Shown: piece by piece, positions 1 through 6,978 of the stretch
Position numbering within the stretch: position 1 is the first letter of the stretch
Layout: the number at the start of each line of letters is the position of its first letter
Made by a program: the position numbers and the translations under genes
Assembly (NCBI GenBank): GCA_018813805.1
Contig: JAHJAP010000048.1
Span: 1-8,939 of the forward strand
DNA: 8,939 bases
Direction of reading: 5' to 3'
Source of the DNA: Patescibacteria group bacterium
GTDB lineage: Bacteria > Patescibacteriota > Patescibacteriia > Patescibacteriales > GWC2-42-12
The notes under the pieces: model-generated
What the model saw: the letters and a program-made list of their open reading frames with translations, nothing else
What the model was told of the DNA's origin: nothing
Databases searched by the model: none

Positions 1-26
1 CACTGAGTTGCACTGAATTACACTGA
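1..26. repeat. Three CACTGA hexamers at a 10-bp period
   Basis: CACTGA occurs at 1-6, 11-16 and 21-26, each followed by four variable bases, so the spacing is about one helical turn. The window starts exactly at the first copy, so the array may extend upstream. It could be a degenerate intergenic tandem repeat or a binding-site array. The sequence does not decide between these. Confidence 0.5.
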
Positions 27-31
27 AAGCT

Positions 32-59
32 CAAATACCAAATACCAAATACAAAATAC
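32..59. repeat. 7-bp tandem repeat CAAATAC, 3 exact copies plus 1 degenerate
   Basis: CAAATAC is repeated head to tail at 32-38, 39-45 and 46-52, followed by the one-mismatch copy AAAATAC at 53-59. It is non-coding, low-complexity sequence just upstream of the first possible start codon. It looks like an intergenic microsatellite. No function can be read from it. Confidence 0.75.
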
Positions 60-63
60 TAAC

Positions 64-144
64 ATGATAATTATGAATAATAAAAATCAAAAAGAAAAAG
101 TTTTACAAACAGAAAGCCCTTCTGTTAATCCTGAAATTTATTAA
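64..144 (+). CDS. Possible 26-residue small ORF, unknown function
   Basis: An ATG at 64 (with a second in-frame ATG at 73) opens a 26-codon frame ending in TAA at 142-144, twelve bases before the next gene's start. The predicted peptide is hydrophilic and rich in Asn, Lys and Glu, with no membrane segment or recognisable motif. No Shine-Dalgarno sequence precedes it; the CAAATAC repeat lies immediately upstream. The same frame stays open back to position 7 but without a better ATG. It could be a leader peptide for the downstream gene, a remnant of a longer gene, or chance in AT-rich DNA. Chance is a serious possibility for a frame this short. Confidence 0.2.
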   Translation: MIIMNNKNQKEKVLQTESPSVNPEIY

Positions 145-156
145 GCAAAGATTATT

Positions 157-675
157 ATGGAAAATATAGATAACAGATTATTAAACAATACTTTAAAACC
201 AGAAGAAGAGGATGGGGCGGCAGGAGCATTAAGAGAAGCAAGAAGGGGGAATGACAACAAAGAAGACAGTGGAGGTGATGATGAATCTTTGCGAGAAAAA
301 GTAATGGAAGCAAGAAAGAAGGCTGATTTAAAAAAAGATAGTCCAAAAACAGGTGAAGATGAATTAACTAAACAAGTATCTGCACAAGTATTAAATTATT
401 TATGGTCGCTTACAGCGTCAGGCGTAGGGGCTATTCCTGGCTTCTTAGTTTTAAATGCAATTGCTTTTTTAAAAGCAGTTAAAATAGATTTATTTGGAAT
501 TGTAAAAAAAATTAAGTTTAGACTTAGAGATAAAATGGGATTAGTTGTTTTGGATGCTATAGTTTTATTTTGTTTAATTGCAATAATTGGTGTAATTATG
601 ATAATTTTTGAAGTGGTTGATAATGTTTTTGGATGGTTTACTATTAGTAAATGGACAGAGTGGCTAAATGAATAG
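157..675 (+). CDS. Small two-TM membrane protein, uncharacterised, next to T4SS-like genes
   Basis: This 172-residue protein has two clear halves. Residues 1-75 are strongly charged and low in hydrophobics (runs such as PEEEDG, EDSGGDDE and KKADLKKD), so probably disordered and cytoplasmic. Residues about 84-106 and 127-152 are hydrophobic membrane segments, separated by a basic loop at about 107-126 (KKIKFRLRDK). The positive loop suggests that both termini and the loop cannot all sit on the same side, but the exact topology is unclear. There is no signal peptide or pilin-like processing site. I do not recognise a named family. Small two-TM proteins commonly accompany VirB6-like genes in CPR clusters, so a role as an accessory membrane component is inferred. 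A palindrome follows the TAG stop and may end its transcript before the larger downstream gene. The ATG start is chosen because it gives the full charged leader; no Shine-Dalgarno sequence is present. Confidence 0.8.
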   Translation: MENIDNRLLNNTLKPEEEDGAAGALREARRGNDNKEDSGGDDESLREKVMEARKKADLKKDSPKTGEDELTKQVSAQVLNYLWSLTASGVGAIPGFLVLNAIAFLKAVKIDLFGIVKKIKFRLRDKMGLVVLDAIVLFCLIAIIGVIMIIFEVVDNVFGWFTISKWTEWLNE

Positions 676-737
676 TTAAGGGTCTGTCGCCGAATACCGT
701 ATTCGGCAACAGACCCGTTAATTTTAAATAATTTTTT
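676..737 (+). terminator. GC-rich near-perfect palindrome with T-rich tail, probable intrinsic terminator
   Basis: Arms at 681-697 and 699-715 are 17 bp each and complementary except for one C-A mismatch (688 against 708). The centre reads GCCGAATA-CCG-TATTCGGC, a stem with a three-base loop. G680-C716 adds one more pair, and TTAA on each side (676-679 and 718-721, with G717 bulged) can extend it. TTTT follows at 722-725 and TTTTTT at 732-737. It starts right after the TAG of the upstream gene and stands out sharply in GC content. A terminator is the simplest reading. A dispersed REP-like palindromic element is the main alternative, since the first T-run is short and interrupted. Confidence 0.5.
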
Positions 738-743
738 CAAAGT

Positions 744-749
744 TATAAA
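744..749 (+). promoter_or_regulatory. Possible -10 element (TATAAA) for the VirB6-like gene
   Basis: If the upstream palindrome stops transcription, the 755 gene needs its own promoter in the short gap. TATAAA at 744-749 is the best -10 match there. Transcription would begin at about 755-757, at the start codon itself, implying a leaderless mRNA; this fits the absence of a Shine-Dalgarno sequence. The -35 region (around TTTTAA at 722-727, 16-bp spacer) is weak, and such motifs arise easily in AT-rich DNA. Confidence 0.2.
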
Positions 750-754
750 AATAA

Positions 755-3403
755 ATGAAAGTAGTTAATAAAAGTAAAGAAATTATAAAAAAGTATAAAA
801 CAAATAGTCTATTTTTAATAATAATTTTAACGGCTGTTGTGTTGTTATTTCCTAATTTAGTTTATGCTGATTGGGTTACAAAAAAACTTTTGTTTGGATT
901 GACATGGGTAGTATTTTATATGGTTAATTTTGTCGGGCAAATAACAATTTTTATTTTACATATGGTAGCTCATGTGGCTGGATACAATGATTTTGTTAAC
1001 GCTGCTACGGTTATTAAGGGCTGGGTAATTGTAAGAGATTTGTGCAACATGTTTTTTATTTTAATTTTATTAATTATAGCTTTTGCCACTATTTTAAGAC
1101 AAGAAAATTATAGCGCTAAAGTATTATTGCCAAAATTATTAATAATGGCTGTTTTAATAAATTTTTCTAAAACTATTTGCGGACTTATAATAGATTTTTC
1201 GCAAGTAATAATGTTGACATTTGTTAACGGTTTTGCTGGAGGAGGAATAAATAACTTAGCAATTCTTTTGGGAATGGATAACTTAGTAGCAATGGCTGAG
1301 AAAGCTGATAAGACAAATGAAGGCGCAACCTTTGTGCAGTTTACTGGAGTATTGGGGGCTCTTGCTGCGGGCTTAATAGCTTTCGTTGTTATTGCGGTAA
1401 TGTTGTGCGTTTTTATTATGAGAATAATAATGTTATGGGTTTATGTTATTCTATCTCCTTTAGCTTATTTATTGGCTGCTTTTCCTGCTGGAAAAGAATA
1501 TTCAACAAAATGGTGGACTAAATTTTCTGAAAACGTAATAGTTGGTCCTGTGTTAGCTTTTTTTGTTTGGTTGGCATTGTCAACAGCCGGGGAGTCTTCT
1601 AGTGCAATAACAAAAAGTGGTTTTCAGAGTGAATTAGGGTCCAACTTTTTTACTGATAGTGTTTTTCAAACATATGCCATTACCATAGCTTTGCTTGTCG
1701 GCGGTCTTATGGTTACTCAACAAATTGGTGGTATAGCAGGTAGTATTGCAGGAAAAGGAATGGGGGCGATTCAAAAAGGAATGGGGGCGATTCAAAAAGG
1801 AGGAAGCATGCTTAAAAATTTTGGAGTAAACAGAGCAAAAGATGCAGCAAAGTTTGCTGCCAGAAACACATTAAGAGCTGCTGGTGGTGCTATTGGTTTT
1901 GTTGGTTCTAATAAATACTTAGACAATAAAGACGCCAAAGGGGAAAAGATTCCAGGTACTACTAGTAAAATAGGCGCTTTTGTTGGGCAATGGGGCAAGG
2001 ATATGCAAACAACAAGAGCTAAGGAAAAAGCAAAAAAACGACAGAAGAGATTAGAACAGTTTGGCATGAGAACTGATATTGGTGGTAGTCAGGAAAAATT
2101 AGATACAGTAATGAAAGATAAAAGAATAAAAGGTGCGACAAACTTTGTCAAAGGTGTTGGAGTTTTAGGTTTGGGTGTAGCAACAGGTGGCATGGCGGGA
2201 GTTGCTATGGGGGCATATGGCGTAGCAAAAGGAGCGCATGGCATAAAGCATCCGGATGAAAAAGGTCCGATTGCTCATGCTATGAAATATTTTGGCAAAG
2301 GCAAAAAAGTCAGAGAGACTGAAAAAGAAGTTAAAGACAGAGAAGAGGCAAAAGAAAAAGAAATGCAACCTCTAACAGCAGCAAGAGTTGCTAATTTAAA
2401 ATCAGCTGAAATAACCAGGGGTACTGCAATAGAGGGTCTTGGTTCTAGGCCAGAGGTAGATGAGGATCAAAAAAAGGATTATGATGATAAATTGAATAAA
2501 ATAAATAAAGATCATGATGAACAAAAAGAAAAGAGTAAATATATTGAAGTCAACAGACTTAGAGATATAGCTAATGTGGGTAGGTTTAAGAAAATTTACA
2601 CTGAGAGTGAGTATAAGAAAGAAGTAGGTAGAATAGATACAAAATATAATAACGAACAGAAAACTAATGATAAAAACATTGAAAATTCTAGAAATACCGA
2701 GATAGGCAATCTTAATACTAACCCTAAATACAGTAGTGTAATTAGTAGTGTAATTGAAGAAAGAAAATATGAAGATGAAGAAAAGAAAATAAATAAAACA
2801 TATAAAGATGAAGAAAAGAAAATAAATAAAACATTTAAAACAGGTACAGAAACAGTTAACAAAAAGCATGACTTAGACATAACCACAGCTAGAAACGAGG
2901 CTGCTACAGCTACAAAAAATCAAAATAAATTTGGCAAGTGGGCAGAAGAGAGGAGTAAAGAAATGAAAGGTCCAAATCATTGGACAATAGAGGGTATAAA
3001 AGAAGGCACAAAAGAAAACAATGCAGTTCATAACATAGTAAGAGATCTTGGAGTAGAAGATATTGGAGCGTTTAGTAAAGGCTCTTTTCATTCTCCTGGC
3101 GGACCAAATTCTAAGAACCAAAAAACATTTGATCTTTTAAATGCCAGTACCCAGGAAGCTGCTAAGAGAATAACGTTTATGGCAAATTCAATAAAAAATA
3201 TGCCTAAAATATTACAACCGAATCAAAAAAATATGGTGTTGGAATTTAAACGAATGCTTGCTGCGCAATCAGCTGGGGGAAAAAGTTTAAATAATTTTAG
3301 CGATTTAATTACTGAATTGGAGAAGAGAGATGATATTGGAGACAAAAAAGGGAATTATACTATTGCAGCACTTGCTAAAACTTTTAGCGCAGGCGAAGAA
3401 TAA
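755..3403 (+). CDS. VirB6/TrbL-like polytopic T4SS membrane protein with long soluble tail
   Basis: This 882-residue protein probably forms part of the inner-membrane channel of a type IV secretion-like system. Residues 1-38 look like a signal peptide: a basic start, a hydrophobic core at 19-37 and a cleavage-compatible V-Y-A before D39. Further membrane segments lie at about 45-72, 90-114, 125-155, two within 195-245, 262-278 and 305-322. This multi-TM block, with the central Trp/Pro-rich region LWVYVILSPLAYLLAAFPAG (227-246), resembles VirB6/TrbL. From about 350 the protein is soluble and basic. It has a Gly/Ala-rich hydrophobic patch at 465-496, a Lys/Glu-rich probable coiled coil at about 515-720, and a more ordered end (740-882). 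Ti-plasmid VirB6 is about 295 residues, so the tail is a large extension. GxxxG runs occur at 325-337 and 474-486, and three tandem duplications lie inside the gene. The family call rests on topology and neighbours; the tail's function is unknown. Confidence 0.75.
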   Translation: MKVVNKSKEIIKKYKTNSLFLIIILTAVVLLFPNLVYADWVTKKLLFGLTWVVFYMVNFVGQITIFILHMVAHVAGYNDFVNAATVIKGWVIVRDLCNMFFILILLIIAFATILRQENYSAKVLLPKLLIMAVLINFSKTICGLIIDFSQVIMLTFVNGFAGGGINNLAILLGMDNLVAMAEKADKTNEGATFVQFTGVLGALAAGLIAFVVIAVMLCVFIMRIIMLWVYVILSPLAYLLAAFPAGKEYSTKWWTKFSENVIVGPVLAFFVWLALSTAGESSSAITKSGFQSELGSNFFTDSVFQTYAITIALLVGGLMVTQQIGGIAGSIAGKGMGAIQKGMGAIQKGGSMLKNFGVNRAKDAAKFAARNTLRAAGGAIGFVGSNKYLDNKDAKGEKIPGTTSKIGAFVGQWGKDMQTTRAKEKAKKRQKRLEQFGMRTDIGGSQEKLDTVMKDKRIKGATNFVKGVGVLGLGVATGGMAGVAMGAYGVAKGAHGIKHPDEKGPIAHAMKYFGKGKKVRETEKEVKDREEAKEKEMQPLTAARVANLKSAEITRGTAIEGLGSRPEVDEDQKKDYDDKLNKINKDHDEQKEKSKYIEVNRLRDIANVGRFKKIYTESEYKKEVGRIDTKYNNEQKTNDKNIENSRNTEIGNLNTNPKYSSVISSVIEERKYEDEEKKINKTYKDEEKKINKTFKTGTETVNKKHDLDITTARNEAATATKNQNKFGKWAEERSKEMKGPNHWTIEGIKEGTKENNAVHNIVRDLGVEDIGAFSKGSFHSPGGPNSKNQKTFDLLNASTQEAAKRITFMANSIKNMPKILQPNQKNMVLEFKRMLAAQSAGGKSLNNFSDLITELEKRDDIGDKKGNYTIAALAKTFSAGEE
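1757..1798 (+). repeat. Exact 21-bp tandem duplication inside the VirB6-like gene
   Basis: Two identical 21-bp units at 1757-1777 and 1778-1798 encode GMGAIQK twice (residues 335-341 and 342-348). The duplication is in frame, lies just after the last membrane segment, and extends a glycine-rich helix. Complete identity, including third positions, points to a recent event. Confidence 0.95.
2732..2755 (+). repeat. Exact 12-bp tandem duplication inside the VirB6-like gene
   Basis: AGTAGTGTAATT occurs at 2732-2743 and again at 2744-2755. The duplication is in frame and gives the peptide SSVISSVI in the soluble tail, just before the longer 33-bp duplication. Confidence 0.9.
2768..2833 (+). repeat. 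33-bp tandem duplication (one mismatch) inside the VirB6-like gene
   Basis: Units at 2768-2800 and 2801-2833 differ at one base, which changes Glu to Lys. They encode the 11-residue repeats YEDEEKKINKT (672-682) and YKDEEKKINKT (683-693) in the charged coiled-coil-like part of the tail. Eleven residues is a common coiled-coil (hendecad) period, so a duplication keeps the helix in register. Confidence 0.95.
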
Positions 3404-3456
3404 AAACTTAATTAATTTTTATTTAACTTGTTTGTTATAGTGTAATATCAAATATT

Positions 3457-4374
3457 ATGATTTATATTGAAGAAGCAATAAAACAATTTAAAGACTTGCC
3501 GATCGTAGTGCAGGTTGAATTTGGCAAACAAAGCATTATTAATATTGTAAAAAGCATAGAAGTAAAATATGAAATTGCGCTTAGCTCTTTAATTATTTAT
3601 ATTGCTATTGATGAGCTAAAAACATCAGAAGAAATGAGTGATTTTTTAGTAAAAGAATATGATATTGATAAAGAAAAAGCTAAAGAAATAATAAGAGAAA
3701 TTGATCAAAATGTTTTGCATCCAATTGTTGATAAATTGCTTTTTTTAAGCTCTGATCCAAACAAGCCAATGACAATATTAAGAGAAAAAGAAATAGCAGC
3801 TAGAATATTTAAAGAAGAATTAATTGAAGAATTAGACAATATATTTATAGTTGTTGAAGAATTTAATTTAACAATTTTTTATATATTAGCTCATGATTTA
3901 AATTTTAAAAAAGAACTTGAAAATGCGCTTTATTCTAATCAGGAAAAAATTACTTCAAAAGAATTTATTTTAGACAACAAACAGCATTCTCCAAGTATTG
4001 CCAATTGGTTAAAAGATTTTATTCAAAAAAACGGAAGTCAAATGTTTGATAATTTAGTTTTGTCGCAATATATTGTTAATTCGGAAAATGCTAAAAAACT
4101 AGATATTAAAGAAAAAGATTTATTGCGCAAATTATTAGTGCTTTATAGAAATTTAAAATTTTTTCCAGACAGTATGCCTAGTGATGATGGTGAGGGCTGG
4201 GAAATTATTCCAACTGATAAACAAGAAGAAGATTTAACTAAAGTGGAAAAAGATCCTGTGTTACCAAAAAGCAAAGAAGAAAAAAGGCAAGAAGAGTTGC
4301 GCGCGTTAGCCAATCAGTATCCAGAAAACAGTTTAGAAAGAAAAGCTGTTGAGGAAGAAATAAAGAAAAAATAA
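3457..4374 (+). CDS. Uncharacterised soluble helical protein of the T4SS-like cluster
   Basis: This 305-residue protein has no signal peptide or membrane segment and is probably cytoplasmic. Residues about 5-97 form a helical domain (FKDLP at 11-15, IEVKY at 34-38, LIIYIAI at 45-51). The same domain opens the next gene, with matching spacing. Residues about 178-240 form a second compact block with NSENAKKLDIKEKDLLRKLL (208-227) and NLKFFPDSM (232-240). I associate this block with hypothetical proteins common in CPR genomes, from memory and without a search. Residues 241-305 are charged, with a Pro-containing linker and a Lys/Glu helix ending in KKK. No catalytic motif is visible. It follows the VirB6-like gene by 53 bp and precedes its partner by 17 bp. 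The ATG is preceded by AT-rich sequence with a TAATAT at 3443-3448 but no Shine-Dalgarno. A scaffold or adaptor role for the secretion machine is inference only. Confidence 0.85.
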   Translation: MIYIEEAIKQFKDLPIVVQVEFGKQSIINIVKSIEVKYEIALSSLIIYIAIDELKTSEEMSDFLVKEYDIDKEKAKEIIREIDQNVLHPIVDKLLFLSSDPNKPMTILREKEIAARIFKEELIEELDNIFIVVEEFNLTIFYILAHDLNFKKELENALYSNQEKITSKEFILDNKQHSPSIANWLKDFIQKNGSQMFDNLVLSQYIVNSENAKKLDIKEKDLLRKLLVLYRNLKFFPDSMPSDDGEGWEIIPTDKQEEDLTKVEKDPVLPKSKEEKRQEELRALANQYPENSLERKAVEEEIKKK

Positions 4375-4391
4375 TTTTAAAAAATTAAATC

Positions 4392-5792
4392 ATGCTTGAT
4401 TATCTTCAAAAATTTGATAAATTGCCAACAGAAGTGAAGCAAAAAATTTCTGCGCCAGCAATGCTAGCCAAAATTACTCAATTAGAAAAAGAATATGGAG
4501 TAGAATTGGCTGTTTTAATTATAAAAATAGCAATAAAAAATATAACCTTGAATGATTTGAAAAATAGGTTGATTGCGGCTTTAGGACCAGATAAAACGCA
4601 AAAACTTGCTGAGCGTTTACAAGCAGAAGTGTTTAAGGACTTAGCTGATTATTTAGGATTAATTAAAGAAGAAAATGCCTTGCCAATCAAGCAGCCAACT
4701 GCTAATTCTGTTGAGAATAAAGAAAATAATAATCAGCACAAAAGCGCTAGCTATTTTTCTTTAACAGAAGATGAAGCTGAAGTTAGAAAATTAGCTGAAA
4801 AAATTAATAATTATCCAAACATAGCCTTGCCCAAAGATGATTTGTTTAATCAAATAATAAAGCAGATAAAAATTGATTTTGCCTCAGAAATTCTTGCTAA
4901 AAGATTTGAAGAATTTTTAAAAAGCTATTTGCGCGGTATTAGAAATAGAATTGAGATTAAACAAGCAATGATTAAATCAGCTGATGTTGGAGGATTAAGT
5001 TTTGATGAGAATTCAGTTGAACAAATTTTATCTGCTGTTGATAATATTTTAAAAAATCCTAATAAACTAATTGAACCAAAGCCATTAACTAAAATAGTTA
5101 TACCAGAATTAAAAAAACAAGCAATAGCTAGTCTTAAAAGTATTGGAGCGCGTGATTTTGAATATGATTTAACAACTTTAGTTAAATCAAAGCAGGAGAT
5201 TAAAGAAACATTAAAAAAATTAGATACTGACCATGAACTTGCTCCATTAACACCTGCCGTGGTTAAAATAGTTAAAGCAATTAAGTTGATTGAAGTAATT
5301 AAAAAGCCAATAGCGCCACAATCAATTTTAAATCAAAAAGCAATAACTGAAAAACCAAAACAGAAAATTTTTCAAGAAAATATTGATTTGCCGCCAAAGC
5401 CGATTATAAGGCCAATAACAGAACCAGAGAGCAAAATTAAAATGGATGATGTTAAGTTTGTGCCGCGTATTATGAGCCCTGTTGATGAATTAAAATATAT
5501 GGATTTGATAAATTTTCGGCGTCTAGATACAGATGCAACAAAAATAGCAGAGAAAATTAAAGAGAAAATTGGTTTATTAGAGAAAACAAGTTATGCCAAG
5601 CGCTTAGAAGGCATAAAAGCTTGGCGCTCTAACCAAATTAATAAATTATATTTAGATATAGGCCAAACAAGTATTAGTCTTAACAAGCCAATTGATGCTA
5701 TAATAGAAGAAAGAAAAAAACATGGCAATGAATATTTAACCAAGCAAGAATTTGAAGTTATTATGGCAATGAATAAAGATTTACGTTTTTAA
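4392..5792 (+). CDS. Uncharacterised multi-domain protein sharing its N-terminal domain with the upstream gene
   Basis: This 466-residue soluble protein has three blocks joined by linkers. Residues about 1-93 match the N-terminal domain of the preceding gene (FDKLP at 8-12, LEKEY at 31-35, LIIKIAI at 42-48, a constant offset of three residues). Residues about 121-225 form a helical block starting SLTEDEAEVRKLAEK, with KSYLRGIRNRIEIKQAM and DVGGLSFDE. It looks like domains seen in CPR hypothetical proteins. After a Lys/Pro-rich linker (about 300-350), residues 358-466 form a dense C-terminal domain: SPVDELKYMDLINFRRL (362-378), a Lys/Glu helix, EGIKAWRSNQINKLYLDIG (406-424) and a closing EFEVIMAMNKDLRF. 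The conserved Trp/Arg/Tyr residues and Leu-rich pattern suggest a real folded domain. No nucleotide-binding or catalytic motif is seen. Its place between the VirB6-like gene and PrgI/VirB4 implies a cytoplasmic role in the same machine. Confidence 0.85.
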   Translation: MLDYLQKFDKLPTEVKQKISAPAMLAKITQLEKEYGVELAVLIIKIAIKNITLNDLKNRLIAALGPDKTQKLAERLQAEVFKDLADYLGLIKEENALPIKQPTANSVENKENNNQHKSASYFSLTEDEAEVRKLAEKINNYPNIALPKDDLFNQIIKQIKIDFASEILAKRFEEFLKSYLRGIRNRIEIKQAMIKSADVGGLSFDENSVEQILSAVDNILKNPNKLIEPKPLTKIVIPELKKQAIASLKSIGARDFEYDLTTLVKSKQEIKETLKKLDTDHELAPLTPAVVKIVKAIKLIEVIKKPIAPQSILNQKAITEKPKQKIFQENIDLPPKPIIRPITEPESKIKMDDVKFVPRIMSPVDELKYMDLINFRRLDTDATKIAEKIKEKIGLLEKTSYAKRLEGIKAWRSNQINKLYLDIGQTSISLNKPIDAIIEERKKHGNEYLTKQEFEVIMAMNKDLRF

Positions 5793-5812
5793 GAAAAATA
5801 AAGCTAAAAGGT

Positions 5813-6271
5813 ATGTTACAGTTTACTGTGCCACAATTTATTGATGTTGAAGATAAAATTATCGGTCCAATAACAACTAGGCAATTTATTATTTTGTTGG
5901 CGGCTGGTATTTTTGTTGCAATTTGCTATAAAATATTTGATTTTTCTTTGTTTCTTTTTATTGCTATTTTAAATTTTATGATTTCTGGCATATTTGCTTT
6001 TGCAAAGATTAATGGTCAGTCGTTTCATTTTTTTATTTTAAATTTTATTCAAACTTTTAAACGACCATCATTGCGTGTTTGGAGTCAGATAAATAGTGAC
6101 AAGAACGTTGAATACAAGACAGAAGCGCAACAACAAAAACAGTTAGCTGCTCCCGTAGTTAGGCGCTATAGTACCTCTCGTTTAGCTGAATTGTCTTTAA
6201 TTGTTGATACAAAAGGGTCATATAAAGAAGAAGCTGGCGTTAATGAAATTAAAATTGAAAAAAGAGATTAA
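5813..6271 (+). CDS. PrgI family membrane protein
   Basis: At 152 residues this fits the PrgI family, small inner-membrane components found next to VirB4 in Gram-positive conjugation systems and in many CPR clusters; the placement is comparable to VirB3. The hallmark N-terminus is present: VPQFIDVEDKIIGPITTRQF (6-25), leading into two closely spaced membrane helices at about 22-40 and 43-64. A basic stretch with Phe and Trp follows (FKRPSLRVW, 82-90), typical of the membrane-proximal end. The rest (91-152) is hydrophilic, including SRLAELSLIVDT (122-133). The expected role is anchoring or docking VirB4 at the membrane. It sits 20 bp after the upstream gene and 25 bp before the TraC-like gene. 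The bases before the ATG include AAAAGG, but it is only one base from the start codon, too close to act as a normal ribosome-binding site. Confidence 0.88.
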   Translation: MLQFTVPQFIDVEDKIIGPITTRQFIILLAAGIFVAICYKIFDFSLFLFIAILNFMISGIFAFAKINGQSFHFFILNFIQTFKRPSLRVWSQINSDKNVEYKTEAQQQKQLAAPVVRRYSTSRLAELSLIVDTKGSYKEEAGVNEIKIEKRD

Positions 6272-6296
6272 ATTAAAATTAAAAAATTAGCTTGCT

Positions 6297-6971
6297 ATGC
6301 CTAATAAATTAGCTAAAAATAAAATAACCAATTCTACTCAACAGTATCTTGATATTGCTGAAATAAGAGATAATATTGTAGTTATGAATGATGGAACCTT
6401 GCGCGCAGTGCTTTTGGCGTCTAGTATTAATTTTGCATTAAAAAGCGAGGATGAACAAAATGCCATTATTATGTCGTATGTTAGTTTTTTAAATAATTTG
6501 AGTTTTTCTTTACAGATTGTTATTCAGTCGCGTGAATTTAGCATTGATAATTATTTTAATATTTTAAAACAAAAAGAAAAAGAACAAACCAATGAATTGT
6601 TAAAAATACAAATTGCTGAATATCTTCAATATATTAATGAGTTGATTTCTTTGGGTAAAATTATGAATAAAAAATTTTATGTAATAGTGCCCTATAATCC
6701 TATGTCTGATAAACAAAAAGGTTTTTTTTCTAAATTATTTGAAGCATTTAAACCAATTACTTTAGTAAAAATGAAAGAAGAAAAATTTTTACAAAGACGA
6801 ATTGAATTAGATAAAAGAATGGAAAATGTTATTTCCGGATTAGCTTCAGTAGGCATTAATTCCGTTGCTTTAGATACTCAAAGTTTAATTGAATTGTTTT
6901 ACAATTCTTACAATCCTGAAACATCAGTTAATCAAAAATTAACAGATATTAATCAATTATCAATTAATTAA
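6297..6971 (+). CDS. TraC-like / VirB4 N-terminal-domain-like protein without ATPase domain
   Basis: This 224-residue protein resembles the N-terminal domain of TraC/VirB4 ATPases as a stand-alone product. It opens with STQQYLDIAEIRDNIVVMND (13-32), followed by the block LRAVLLASSINFALKSEDEQ (35-54) and a strand-rich stretch ending LQIVIQSRE (72-80). A charged helical hairpin (82-120) leads to KKFYVIVPYNP (125-135), and a final block carries LDTQSLIELFYNSYNPE (192-208). There is no Walker A or B motif, so it should not hydrolyse ATP itself. It is not a broken piece of the following virB4, which has its own N-terminal domain and lies in a different frame 19 bp downstream. The likely role is to pair with VirB4 at the membrane; TraC-like genes next to virB4 are usual in CPR clusters. 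The start gives a short basic leader and no Shine-Dalgarno sequence is visible. Confidence 0.82.
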   Translation: MPNKLAKNKITNSTQQYLDIAEIRDNIVVMNDGTLRAVLLASSINFALKSEDEQNAIIMSYVSFLNNLSFSLQIVIQSREFSIDNYFNILKQKEKEQTNELLKIQIAEYLQYINELISLGKIMNKKFYVIVPYNPMSDKQKGFFSKLFEAFKPITLVKMKEEKFLQRRIELDKRMENVISGLASVGINSVALDTQSLIELFYNSYNPETSVNQKLTDINQLSIN

Positions 6972-6978
6972 TTTATTT

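Noticed and set aside
1..59. CRISPR-like array at the left edge.
   Set aside because: Units are 6-7 bp with spacers of four bases or none; there is no repeat-spacer architecture and no cas gene in view.
155..3121. Minus-strand open frames opposite the first two genes (for example 396-740, 2402-2869 and 2596-2886).
   Set aside because: They translate to Phe/Ile/Leu-rich low-complexity sequence, as expected from the antisense of Lys/Glu-rich genes in AT-rich DNA, and they overlap well-supported + strand genes.
2300..3403. The VirB6-like protein's C-terminal tail as a polymorphic toxin or effector domain.
   Set aside because: No recognisable toxin motif and no small immunity-like gene follows; the next gene shares a domain with its neighbour instead.
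3401..3421. Inverted repeat TAAAAA...TTTTTA as a terminator after the VirB6-like gene.
   Set aside because: Six A-T pairs only, overlapping the stop codon and lacking a stable GC stem; easily due to chance in this composition.
5806..5811. AAAAGG before the PrgI start as a Shine-Dalgarno site.
   Set aside because: Only one base separates it from the ATG, too close for normal pairing, and no other gene here has such a motif.
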